Below, in pieces: positions 1 to 7,697 of a DNA stretch of 17,157 bases (positions within the stretch are counted from its first letter, which is position 1; each line of letters opens with the position of its first letter). The DNA is from an uncultured Erysipelotrichaceae bacterium (GTDB lineage: Bacteria > Bacillota_I > Bacilli_A > Erysipelotrichales > Erysipelotrichaceae), in assembly GCA_900319505.1 (NCBI GenBank), contig ONOV01000201.1, positions 1 to 17,157 on the forward strand, in the 5' to 3' direction. The notes under the pieces are model-generated. The model did not search any database. It worked only from the letters and a program-made list of their open reading frames with translations, and was not told the DNA's origin. Made by a program: the position numbers and the translations under genes.

Positions 1-1582
1 TAAACGCATCAATGATCATCTGTACCGTTATGCGTGAGCGATAGCGGTTGATGGATGGTGTACCGATCACAGCTGAAGGATTGTCATTGCCGGCAACAGA
101 CTGATTGAAGATCACCCCGTCAAACCCGCCGCATACATTGGCATAGTGATAGCGCAGTACTTTTGTATATTCTTTTTTATCCAGTACCACAGGATTACGT
201 ATGGCAAATTCAGGCTGCTGGATATCTTTGGGGACAGGTCTGATGGCGGACAGTCCCATGACATTGTCGATGGTCATTTCATCCGCATCAATCGCAATGG
301 CATTCTGTACCGGCTCTTCATAGACAAAGCCTGTTTCCTGCATCTTTCTGTCGATATGCGTACAGAAGGAGGCATAGTTTTCTTTCTTCAGGGAAAGACC
401 GGCTGCCTTGGCATGTCCGCCAAAGGCTTCCAGTTCATCAAAATCAGAGAAGAAGTCATAGATATTGAAACCGTCAACGGATCTGGCACTGCCGGTTAAC
501 AGATCATCTTTCTCAGCCAGTACCAGGGTCGGTTTATGACAGGCTTCAGCGATCTTTCCTGCGGCCAGTCCGGCAAGTCCCTGTTTGAAAGAAGGATCAT
601 AGATGACCTGAAAGCTCTTCTCATCCATGAGGGCAGATGCTTTTTCAATCATGGTACGGGAATGGTATTTGCGGGATTCATTTTCATGATTGATCTGTTC
701 CGCCATGAAACGGATCTGAGCAGGATTGTCTGAAAGCAGATATGTCACAATCCGGTTGGGATTGGCATCATCATCCATGCGTGATACGGCATTGAGCTTG
801 GGAACAATCTGGAAGGCAACGGATACTTCATCAAAGTCATTTGTATTGTTCAGTAAAGCACAGAGAGATCTCGGTCTGCCTTCATGAAGATGATCCAGGC
901 CATAGATGACAATCCTGCGTGTTTCACCCCATAACGGCATGACATCGCCGATCGCTGCCGCCATGGCAAGGGAAGTCAGATCCGGATCATCCCCAATGAG
1001 ATTTCGGGAAATCTCAAGGGCTACCCCTGCCCCGGATAAGGTCCGGTATGTTTCTTCCATATAATCCGGATGGACAACGATATCAGCTTCAATTTCTTCT
1101 TCAATGACATGGTGGTCTGTGACAATGACATCCATGCCGAGCTCTTCTGCCCGTTTCAATGCATCATGTGCCTTGACACCATTATCGACTGTAATGATCA
1201 GGGAATAGCCCCGCTCATGTACCATTTCAACGGTATGGACGGAAAGCCCATAGCCTTCCTTCAATCGATCCGGGATGTAGTAGCCTGTCTGCAGGCCGAA
1301 TCCGTCCAGGGTCTTTTTCATAATCGCTGTTGCACAGATACCGTCCGCATCATAATCGCCGCCGATGAATACCTTTTCCCCGTTTTCTTTTGCCTTTGCG
1401 ATACGGGCACATGCCTGTTTCACACAGGGCGCATGGCTTGTTGTCAATGGACCGGGATTGAGCAGTTCTTCGATTTTTTCTTCCGATAAATCTGAAGCAG
1501 CGAGCACTCTGGCCGCAAGGGAAGTCAGATGGTATTTTTCCTGCAGCTCTGTTCCATCAGACTGAATGATATTCCATCTCAT
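1..1582 (-). CDS. recJ: Single-stranded-DNA-specific exonuclease RecJ (3' end cut by window)
   Basis: RecJ degrades single-stranded DNA 5' to 3' in recombination and mismatch or base-excision repair, using metal ions held by DHH-family motifs. The frame is open for 527 codons from the ATG at 1582 to the window edge, so only the extreme C-terminus is missing. Visible motifs are GGDYDADG (residues 74-81), TVDNG (131-135), the name-giving DHH (156-158), SGAGV (183-187), AIGDVMPL (210-217) and the DHHA1 motif GGHAKAAG (388-395). The last residues resemble the OB-fold of longer RecJ proteins. The start codon overlaps the murD stop as ATGA, so translation is probably coupled to murD. The usual W-H/N-x-G-V segment of DHHA1 reads FKQGLAG here, a mild divergence. 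It is the last visible gene of the comN-secDF-murL-murD transcription unit. The identification is firm. Confidence 0.96.
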   Translation of the reverse strand, partial: MRWNIIQSDGTELQEKYHLTSLAARVLAASDLSEEKIEELLNPGPLTTSHAPCVKQACARIAKAKENGEKVFIGGDYDADGICATAIMKKTLDGFGLQTGYYIPDRLKEGYGLSVHTVEMVHERGYSLIITVDNGVKAHDALKRAEELGMDVIVTDHHVIEEEIEADIVVHPDYMEETYRTLSGAGVALEISRNLIGDDPDLTSLAMAAAIGDVMPLWGETRRIVIYGLDHLHEGRPRSLCALLNNTNDFDEVSVAFQIVPKLNAVSRMDDDANPNRIVTYLLSDNPAQIRFMAEQINHENESRKYHSRTMIEKASALMDEKSFQVIYDPSFKQGLAGLAAGKIAEACHKPTLVLAEKDDLLTGSARSVDGFNIYDFFSDFDELEAFGGHAKAAGLSLKKENYASFCTHIDRKMQETGFVYEEPVQNAIAIDADEMTIDNVMGLSAIRPVPKDIQQPEFAIRNPVVLDKKEYTKVLRYHYANVCGGFDGVIFNQSVAGNDNPSAVIGTPSINRYRSRITVQMIIDAF

Positions 1583-2886
1583 TCCTCTGACACCAGACGT
1601 CTGAACACGTCCCCTCTCTCTTCAAAGTTTTTAAAATGATCATAGGAGGATGCGGCCGGTGACAGTAACAGAATGTGATGGGGCTGTACCAGACTCATGC
1701 CCAGTTTTACTGCTTCTTTGAGATTTTCCACTTCATAGAGGCCTTCTCTGTCTCTATTGGAAGCTTTCATCTCTTCATGAATCCGACGGCCGGTGCCATA
1801 CATGAAGACAGTTTTGATGTTCTGATGGTCATACAGGTACTGTTCCAGCTCATCATACGCAATGCCTCTGTCCATGCCGCCGATCAGAATGACATCCACA
1901 TTGTTCAAAGCTTCCATGGCCTGGATGGATGCCTGGCCGATTGTAGAGATGGAGTCATTGATGCAGCGGATGCCATGGAATTCACCAAGGTCTTCCAGAC
2001 GATGGTGCAGCGGTTCAAAGACACGGGCAGCGTGTCTGACCTGTTCATCACTGATGCCATAGAGACTTGCAATATAGTATGCCACGGCAAGATTGCGGTA
2101 GTTATGTTCACCAATCAATGCACAGTCATCAATCTCCAGTTCATGGCCGGGAATCACCAGGGTATGATCATGGGCATCAATGTCGCTGCCGATAAATACA
2201 GGTTCATTGACCCATCTGTCTTTGAACTGCATGAGATCTTTATGCAGGATTGTAACATCGCCCTTCTTCTGATGAGTGAAGATATTGGCCTTGGCATCGG
2301 CATAAGCTTCAAAGGTACCATAATGGTCCAGATGTTCTTCAAACAGATTCAGATAGACGGCAATATGCGGGGAATACGGGCAGAACTCCAGCTGATGGCA
2401 GCTCATTTCAAAAGCAGCCAGATACCCTTCTTCCATCTTCGCAATAGCTTCAAAGCACGGAATGCCGATATTTCCGACAAGTACTGTATTGTACTTTTCC
2501 TTCAACAGGGCATAGACCAGGGATGTTGTGGTGGACTTTCCCTTTGTACCGGTAATGCCGATGGTATGATCCGCGTAGTGCTTGAGAAACAGCTGGGTCT
2601 GGCCGCTGAGCTTATCACGGGCAATGGCCTGCTTTACCACAATGCCCGGGGATTTCAGGATCAGATCAAATGCATTGAAATCCACCGTATCATCATAGAC
2701 GGCAGTAACATGAGGATTTTCTGCTTCAATCTGTTTCAGATCCGTCTTTCTTCCTTCCGCAACCGTAATGTTCTGCTGTGGCAGAAGCGAACGGATGAAC
2801 TGCAGCGAAGATTTTCCCTCTTTGCCGAAACCCCAGATGATTACCTTTTTATTTTCAAAATCATTTTTCCAGTCTTTGAGACTCAT
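1579..2886 (-). CDS. murD: UDP-N-acetylmuramoyl-L-alanine--glutamate ligase, possibly the L-glutamate-specific MurD2 type
   Basis: A cytoplasmic Mur ligase of 435 aa that adds glutamate to UDP-MurNAc-L-Ala using ATP. Motifs in order: N-terminal Rossmann segment VIIWGFGKEGKSS (15-27), P-loop GTKGKST (113-119), EMSCHQLE (160-167), HLDHYG (185-190), the lysine likely to be carbamylated K199, HRLEDLG (295-301), NDSISTI (310-316), GGMDRG (336-341) and SPAASSYDHF (409-418). Length and order fit MurD. Two motifs differ from textbook MurD: the P-loop has K for N, and the usual NDSKATN reads NDSISTI, losing the lysine near the glutamate site (K319 in E. coli, from memory). The gene starts at an ATG overlapping the stop of a murL-like gene (ATGA), with a strong GGAGG 7 nt upstream. 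This coupling and the altered motifs suggest it adds L-Glu, as MurD2 does in Xanthomonas. That specificity is inference; the Mur ligase identity is firm. Confidence 0.95.
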   Translation of the reverse strand: MSLKDWKNDFENKKVIIWGFGKEGKSSLQFIRSLLPQQNITVAEGRKTDLKQIEAENPHVTAVYDDTVDFNAFDLILKSPGIVVKQAIARDKLSGQTQLFLKHYADHTIGITGTKGKSTTTSLVYALLKEKYNTVLVGNIGIPCFEAIAKMEEGYLAAFEMSCHQLEFCPYSPHIAVYLNLFEEHLDHYGTFEAYADAKANIFTHQKKGDVTILHKDLMQFKDRWVNEPVFIGSDIDAHDHTLVIPGHELEIDDCALIGEHNYRNLAVAYYIASLYGISDEQVRHAARVFEPLHHRLEDLGEFHGIRCINDSISTIGQASIQAMEALNNVDVILIGGMDRGIAYDELEQYLYDHQNIKTVFMYGTGRRIHEEMKASNRDREGLYEVENLKEAVKLGMSLVQPHHILLLSPAASSYDHFKNFEERGDVFRRLVSEE

Positions 2887-4244
2887 TGTTTTTCCTCCAG
2901 ACGCTGTTTCAGCTTCAGTGCGAATTCTTCCGGCAGAAGATTGACGGTATTGTATGCATGCCAGTCTACGCTTCTGTTTTTATAGAAGTCATAATAGCTT
3001 GTTGTACGATAGTAAGCATAAAGATACGGCAGCTGTTCTCCTGCCGCTTCATACCTTCGGATACCCATGGCAATGGCGATATTGACTTCATCTCTTGTTC
3101 CGACACATTCAAACGGCTTATCATCCACCAGGCCAGACAGCTGTTCAAACAGTTCCTTCATTTCCGGATCAGCCAGCATGCTGCGGCCGAAGATCCTGAC
3201 AACTTCTTCCTCTGAGAGATACGCTGTCATCATGATGCATACAAACAGGCACTTGGCACAATGCCCGCACCACTTTTCCTCCTTCTGGCCGACATTGCAG
3301 GAGCGGAATACGCTGTGATACTGCTTCAGATCCGCAAACAGACCGGCAATCTGCAGTTCACTCAGCGGCCGCAGGAAGGAGAAGTAATGAATGCCGTCAT
3401 TGAGATTCTTCTTCACATAGGCATTGAAGTCCTGTTCAAAGCCGAATGTCTTAGAATACTGATGGTTGACGGAGGAGCCTTTGATCGTTGATTCATTGGC
3501 ACTGGCTTCATTGGACAGACAGATATACTGCTTGTGATAGACAACGGCCGTCAGATAGGACGCAAAGGCAGCCATGGCACTGAACGGTGTATGGCCGTTG
3601 AGATAGCCCTGGCGGTTGAGCTCCAGCATGCGCTTATCCAATGTGCGGGAAGGATTGATGAGTCTGTCTCCTTCATACCCTGCCGCAATGGAAGCGTGGA
3701 TGGCACTCATGACCTTATTGATGACAAAAGCATGATTTTCTTCCTTTTCATCTTTCAAAAGATCCAGAGTGACAAAAGAATCCTTGCCGCCGCCTACCGG
3801 AATCAGATTGCCATGGAAGGAGTCTGTATAAGGCTTTCCGGTAATAGCATTTCCGGTAGATGTCAGATGCATGAATTCTTCTTCATCAATTTCAATATGG
3901 TTCTTGTAGAAGAATTCACCCAGGCCATTGTAGTACAGCTTCTTCCACCAGGCCGTATCTTCATTGTCAAGCGATCCGCATTCCACAATGGTCTCCTGGG
4001 GACAGGCAATCTTCCAATAGCTGATCAGTTCAACCATGCCTAAGGCAAAGGCAGCCTTTCTGAACAGTTCCGTATCCCCTACGGTCTTTTCATCCGGCTT
4101 TTTCAGGGTAAAGGTCGGATTGAAGGCGGACAGGCCTTCAACCTCCATGTCATAGGTGACTTTTACCTTTTCACTGTCTTCTTCAATATGGAAGGCATGG
4201 TAATAGAAATGTCTGTATGTTTCACGCAGTGTTCTGAAATCCAT
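2883..4244 (-). CDS. murL: MurL-like UDP-MurNAc-L-Ala-L-Glu epimerase
   Basis: A 453-aa protein that I recognise as the MurL family. In Xanthomonas MurL uses ATP to epimerise the terminal L-Glu of UDP-MurNAc-L-Ala-L-Glu to D-Glu, replacing glutamate racemase. Seen here: a PP-loop-type ATP motif PVGGGKDS (149-156), SNEASANES (244-252), VNHQYSK (259-265), and a cysteine cluster C316, C326, C329, C332 (W-C-G-x-C-x-K-C) that could bind metal. There is no signal peptide or membrane segment, so it is cytoplasmic. The ATG at 4244 is chosen because AGGAG lies 6 nt upstream; a TTG further upstream overlaps the preceding gene and lacks a site. The stop of the HAD gene is 1 nt before the start, and murD overlaps the end by 4 nt. 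An operon with murD is the context expected for this activity. The family assignment is from memory of its motifs, without a search. Confidence 0.8.
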   Translation of the reverse strand: MDFRTLRETYRHFYYHAFHIEEDSEKVKVTYDMEVEGLSAFNPTFTLKKPDEKTVGDTELFRKAAFALGMVELISYWKIACPQETIVECGSLDNEDTAWWKKLYYNGLGEFFYKNHIEIDEEEFMHLTSTGNAITGKPYTDSFHGNLIPVGGGKDSFVTLDLLKDEKEENHAFVINKVMSAIHASIAAGYEGDRLINPSRTLDKRMLELNRQGYLNGHTPFSAMAAFASYLTAVVYHKQYICLSNEASANESTIKGSSVNHQYSKTFGFEQDFNAYVKKNLNDGIHYFSFLRPLSELQIAGLFADLKQYHSVFRSCNVGQKEEKWCGHCAKCLFVCIMMTAYLSEEEVVRIFGRSMLADPEMKELFEQLSGLVDDKPFECVGTRDEVNIAIAMGIRRYEAAGEQLPYLYAYYRTTSYYDFYKNRSVDWHAYNTVNLLPEEFALKLKQRLEEKQ

Positions 4245-4245
4245 G

Positions 4246-4896
4246 TTATTCTCCTGTTTCAAGAAGCGGGATCACATCAAGAAGTGATTCTCCTCTATAC
4301 TCCAGCGCTTCTTTCATTTCTTCATCTGCTTCTATCATATCCTTTATCCAGCAGGAATGCATGCCGGCACGCTTTGCGGCAATGATGCCGGCCTTGGAAT
4401 CTTCCAGCACAAGGCATTCCTCTGGTTCAAACCCGAGCTTCTCTGCCGCTTTCAGAAAGACCTCCGGGTCCGGTTTGGCGTGCTTTACCATATCACCGGT
4501 CACATACACATCAATATGCATATCAAACGATGCCATGTCCACTAAGCCTTTCACATAGTCATAGTCTGAAGAAGAGCATACAGCCCGGGGCATATGATGC
4601 GCGTCCATCCATTCAATCAGTTCCTGCAGTCCCTTCTTATTGAGGCCGTCGGTCCCGAATGAGCGCCAGAAGGAAAGATCAAACCTCTCTTTCTTAAGCC
4701 GATCAAGGATACGGTAAAATCCTTTTACAGAACGCATATACGCATCTGCCTCATCATCCCTTACCCCGGTTGTATGGATGAAGAAATCTTCCGGCAGAAC
4801 AATTCCGTTTTTCTCGGCTTCTTCTTTCCAGTGTGCGATGGAAATACGCTCGGTATCAAACATCAGGCCGTCGCAGTCAAATAATACTGTTTTCAT
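4246..4896 (-). CDS. HAD-superfamily hydrolase (beta-phosphoglucomutase-like phosphatase)
   Basis: A 216-aa cytoplasmic HAD hydrolase, subfamily IA, the class that removes phosphate from small phosphometabolites or acts as phosphosugar mutase. Motif I is DCDGLMFDTE (7-16, nucleophile D7 and acid/base D9), followed by a helical cap of about 15-90. Motif II is the serine run 108-110, motif III is K141 in KPDPEVF, and motif IV is LEDSKAG (164-170) with acidic E165 and D166. All catalytic residues are present. The ATG at 4896 is preceded by GGAGG 4 nt upstream, which lies just past a terminator-like hairpin after secDF. The gene ends 1 nt before murL, so it is cotranscribed with murL and murD. 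Substrate cannot be told from the sequence; a role in sugar-phosphate or nucleotide-sugar housekeeping for wall synthesis would be a guess from context only. Confidence 0.87.
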   Translation of the reverse strand: MKTVLFDCDGLMFDTERISIAHWKEEAEKNGIVLPEDFFIHTTGVRDDEADAYMRSVKGFYRILDRLKKERFDLSFWRSFGTDGLNKKGLQELIEWMDAHHMPRAVCSSSDYDYVKGLVDMASFDMHIDVYVTGDMVKHAKPDPEVFLKAAEKLGFEPEECLVLEDSKAGIIAAKRAGMHSCWIKDMIEADEEMKEALEYRGESLLDVIPLLETGE

Positions 4897-4903
4897 CTTT
4901 CCT

Positions 4904-4934
4904 CCAGAAAAGGCGGCTGGATCTCAGCCGCCTT
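4904..4934 (-). terminator. Hairpin between secDF and HAD gene, possible attenuator
   Basis: Just after the secDF stop lies a perfect 10-bp stem, AAGGCGGCTG at 4910-4919 pairing with CAGCCGCCTT at 4925-4934, with a 5-nt loop. On the minus strand it is followed by a short T run (TTTTC), then directly by the GGAGG site of the HAD gene. It is a plausible weak intrinsic terminator or attenuator that would lower expression of HAD-murL-murD-recJ relative to comN-secDF. Confidence 0.6.
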
Positions 4935-4939
4935 ACTAT

Positions 4940-7252
4940 TTAAGCATTAATGCCTTTGAATGTATACTCATCCAGCTTTTCTTTATACTGGCCGTTCTTC
5001 TTACTGTTCTTCTTCTTTTTACGTCCGCCGAATCTGGCATAAGCTGCCTTCCATACGGTCGGGGCAATGAAGATGGAAGATAAGCTGCCGGCAATCAGAC
5101 CGATAAACATGGCAAACATGAATGTGAAGATGGAATTAGAGCCCATGATCAGCAGAACGATAACCGGCAGAATGGTTGTAATCGTGGAGTATAAACTCAT
5201 CAGGATTGTTTCATCCAGGGAATCGTTGCAGATTCCGTTCAGCTGTTCCCTGGTCGGGTTATGCGGCATATCCGCCATGTTCTCACGGATACGGTCGAAT
5301 ACAACGATGGAGTTGTTGATGGAGTAGCCGATGATGGTCAGCAGGACGGAGACAACTTCCGTATTGACCTCAAAGCGCAGAATGACAAAGGCTGACAGAA
5401 CAATGACAACATCGTGTATCAGAGCGATGATACAGCCCAAGGCATACTGCCACTCATAGCGCAGCGTGACATACAGCATCATGGCAATCCAGGCAACAAT
5501 GGTCAGAATAATCGCATTTCTGACAAGATCACGCCCCACTACCGGCGTCACCACGTTATCGCCAGGCTCTTCACCGAACTTATCCTTCAGATCAGACTTG
5601 ATCTGTTCCAGATCAGACGTTTCAATACTTGTCTTTGTTGTGGCGTAGACCGTATTATCACCTGCCTGCTGATAGGAATAATGCAGATCGGAAACACTTT
5701 CCAGTTCCCTGGAAACCTCATCAATGGTAATCGGTTCAGTACTTGTAACGGTCAGAGTTGTACCGGAAGAGAAATCAATACCGAGATTGAAGAATCCATT
5801 TCCTCTGGCCGCACTGACAATACCCATGACCAGCGCCAGGCAGATCACGGCAATGGCTGCGGTAATCTGATACTTGGCCTTGCCCATGTAGTCCAGATGA
5901 TGTGTACCGGTATAGAACTGCTTTTCACCCTTGGCAACATCCGGAATATTCTTCCTTGCGACATGGAACCAGCCCGGTTTATCATCACAGATACCTGTCT
6001 TGACAACCGTATTGAGCAGCCACTTGGAGAAGCCTACATTGATGGCCAGGGTCATGACAACGGTAATAATCAGCATCGTGGCAAATCCCTTGACGGCACC
6101 ATTGCCCCAGATATACATGATCAGAGCAGCGATCAGGGTTGTGAACTGGGCATCGAAGACAGCAGAGAAGGACAGCTGCTGGCCTTTGGCAACAGAGTTC
6201 CTGACGGAATGTCCTTTATACAGCTCCTGTCTGATGCGCTCGAAATTGATGATGTTGGCATCAACGGTCATACCGACACCAAGTACCAGCGCACCGATAC
6301 CTGACAATGTGAATGTTGCCCCCATCAATGCATATAAACCGAAGACTGCCCAGATATACAGTACCAGCATGATGCAGGACAGTACGCCCGGCATTCTGTA
6401 CATATAGACCATGAATGCCATGACAAGCAGAACACCGATAAAGCCGGCCACGGCCGTCTTGGCTAAAGCATCATTACCATATTCAGCGGAAACAACATTG
6501 GAAGAAATCTCGCTGAGTTTTACCGGCAGCGAGCCGGAATTGATCAGATTGGCCAGGTTTCTTGCCTCATCTTCGGTAAAGTTGCCGGAAATGACACAGT
6601 CGCTGGTAATTTCCTCATTGACAGAAGCTGCGGAGATGTACTTCGGCTCTTCCCCCTTGTTTGCCTTCTGTGCTTCTTCCTTGTAGGAATCGCCATCCTC
6701 ATAGTCCAGCCAGATGACCATGATGTTTTCCCCGCTTGACTTCTGGGAAATTTCCTTGGTGATCTCACCAAACTTTTCCGTATCCGCCACCTTGATGGAA
6801 ACAACCGGCTTGCCATCCTGATAAGCCAGGGATGCACCGCCCTGTTTCAGAATGGAAGCGTCAGCCAGCTCATTATCATCCACATCGCGGAATGTCAGAT
6901 TTGCGGTTGTACCCAGCATCTCTCTGGCACTTTCCTGATCGGTTACACCGGCCAGCTGAACCCGGATACGGTCATTTCCTTCTACGGAAATGGATGGTTC
7001 ACTGACACCAAGAACATTAATACGTTTTTCCAGAGCGTTGACAACCGCGGTCATGTCAACGTCATCGCCCTCTTTGAGCGGTTCCACCTGATACAGAATC
7101 TCAAAGCCGCCTCTCAGATCAAGACCGAGGTTGATATGATCCTTAATCAGGTTAAATGTACTTGAAACAAGTACGGCAATAATCGCAACCACCAGCCAGA
7201 AGGCTGCCGCTGCTTTGCCTGTTCCCTTTCTTTCCTTTCCCTTTTTCTGCAT
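4940..7252 (-). CDS. secDF: Protein translocase subunit SecDF (SecD-SecF fusion)
   Basis: A 770-aa fusion of SecD and SecF, the RND-type membrane proteins that use the proton gradient to pull secreted proteins out of the SecYEG channel. First membrane segment about 17-36, then GLDLRGG (43-49) and a large extracellular P1 domain to about 260. Five membrane segments follow (about 264-420), with the SecD motif TVDANIINFERIR (329-341) carrying the proton-relay D331. The SecF half starts at a membrane segment near 462, has GIDFSSG (491-497), a second extracellular domain, and five more segments from about 578. The SecF motif reads GYSINNSIVVFDRIRE, with N647 where an aspartate is usual. It follows comN by 5 nt. 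The closest good ribosome binding site (AGGAGG) is 15 nt upstream inside comN, so initiation may be coupled. Fused SecDF after comN resembles the Bacillus arrangement. Confidence 0.98.
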   Translation of the reverse strand: MQKKGKERKGTGKAAAAFWLVVAIIAVLVSSTFNLIKDHINLGLDLRGGFEILYQVEPLKEGDDVDMTAVVNALEKRINVLGVSEPSISVEGNDRIRVQLAGVTDQESAREMLGTTANLTFRDVDDNELADASILKQGGASLAYQDGKPVVSIKVADTEKFGEITKEISQKSSGENIMVIWLDYEDGDSYKEEAQKANKGEEPKYISAASVNEEITSDCVISGNFTEDEARNLANLINSGSLPVKLSEISSNVVSAEYGNDALAKTAVAGFIGVLLVMAFMVYMYRMPGVLSCIMLVLYIWAVFGLYALMGATFTLSGIGALVLGVGMTVDANIINFERIRQELYKGHSVRNSVAKGQQLSFSAVFDAQFTTLIAALIMYIWGNGAVKGFATMLIITVVMTLAINVGFSKWLLNTVVKTGICDDKPGWFHVARKNIPDVAKGEKQFYTGTHHLDYMGKAKYQITAAIAVICLALVMGIVSAARGNGFFNLGIDFSSGTTLTVTSTEPITIDEVSRELESVSDLHYSYQQAGDNTVYATTKTSIETSDLEQIKSDLKDKFGEEPGDNVVTPVVGRDLVRNAIILTIVAWIAMMLYVTLRYEWQYALGCIIALIHDVVIVLSAFVILRFEVNTEVVSVLLTIIGYSINNSIVVFDRIRENMADMPHNPTREQLNGICNDSLDETILMSLYSTITTILPVIVLLIMGSNSIFTFMFAMFIGLIAGSLSSIFIAPTVWKAAYARFGGRKKKKNSKKNGQYKEKLDEYTFKGINA

Positions 7253-7257
7253 ACTTT

Positions 7258-7551
7258 CTACTTCGTCCCTCCTAATATATCCGTAAAGTCGGCCAGATTG
7301 CCGCTGGCGCCATCAGTCACTGCCTTCCGGGCAAGAAAACGAACAATATCATCACTGGTAACTTTCAGAATATCTCCCGCCGCTTCATTCAGCGTGCGCG
7401 GCTTTCTGCGCTTCCATAGATAATCAGCGAGATAATCTTCGAGATCCGCATAACTGATGCCGGCAGGTCCCTCCCGCCTGATTTCCTGCAGGTGAACCGC
7501 CATAATCATCTGTACCGGGGTCTGATGAATATCATAACATTCGTTTTTCAT
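7258..7551 (-). CDS. comN: ComN-type post-transcriptional regulator
   Basis: A 97-aa soluble protein resembling the ComN (post-transcriptional regulator) family, whose Bacillus member affects comE mRNA level and localisation and is also encoded beside secDF. Seen: an N-terminal helix (about 9-26) and a central segment with DLEDYLADYLWKRRKPRTLNE (in two parts, about 36-56), followed by a hydrophobic helix with ILKVTSDDIVRFL (about 61-73). This is the arrangement of the family, with an acidic helix, a WK-basic patch and a short C-terminal helix. The ATG at 7551 is preferred because GGAGG lies 4 nt upstream. A longer frame starting at 7584 would begin upstream of the likely -10 box. It is the first gene of the comN-secDF-murL-murD-recJ unit. 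The assignment rests on pattern and context, and a function other than RNA regulation is possible. Confidence 0.78.
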   Translation of the reverse strand: MKNECYDIHQTPVQMIMAVHLQEIRREGPAGISYADLEDYLADYLWKRRKPRTLNEAAGDILKVTSDDIVRFLARKAVTDGASGNLADFTDILGGTK

Positions 7552-7572
7552 CTTTCCTCCGACGATTTCAAC

Positions 7573-7578
7573 ATTATA
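7573..7578 (-). promoter_or_regulatory. Candidate -10 box for the comN-secDF-murL-murD-recJ unit
   Basis: TATAAT on the minus strand about 22 nt upstream of the comN start, placing transcription start near 7566. I see no good -35 match at 16-18 nt spacing. The box lies after the mraY terminator, so it is the natural promoter for this unit. Confidence 0.6.
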
Positions 7579-7641
7579 CCGCAAAAATCCAAGGACTCAC
7601 ATACAAGCCTGCCAATCTGTCGACAGTTTTACACTTTATAC

Positions 7642-7689
7642 GAAAAAAGACAGGCTGAGAAATGCCATATGGCATCCTCTGCCTGTCTT
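7642..7689 (-). terminator. Intrinsic terminator after mraY
   Basis: AAGACAGGC pairs with GCCTGTCTT (7647-7655 with 7681-7689), and an inner ATGCCATATGGCAT palindrome extends the stem. A run of T follows on the minus strand. It lies 9 nt past the mraY stop and closes the mraZ-rsmH-ftsL-pbpB-mraY unit. Confidence 0.9.
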
Positions 7690-7697
7690 CTGATTGG

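Noticed and set aside
541..600. RecJ segment FKQGLAGLAAGKI in place of W-H-x-G-V-x-G-I
   Set aside because: This segment varies among Bacillota RecJ proteins (W-N forms are common), and all metal-binding motifs are intact, so loss of function is not suggested.
1675..2985. A 436-codon open frame on the plus strand opposite murD
   Set aside because: It lies fully antisense to murD and part of murL, has no ribosome site, and its translation shows no family motif while the minus strand carries full Mur ligase motifs.
4245..4262. TTG start for murL at 4262
   Set aside because: It overlaps the HAD gene and has no ribosome site; the ATG at 4244 has AGGAG at 6 nt.
7552..7584. Longer comN starting at 7584
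   Set aside because: That start would lie upstream of the likely TATAAT box; the ATG at 7551 has GGAGG right before it.
7617..7626. CTGTCGACAG palindrome upstream of the comN -10 box
   Set aside because: It is short, a 10-bp palindrome of this kind occurs by chance, and it matches no operator I know. It is kept only as a note.
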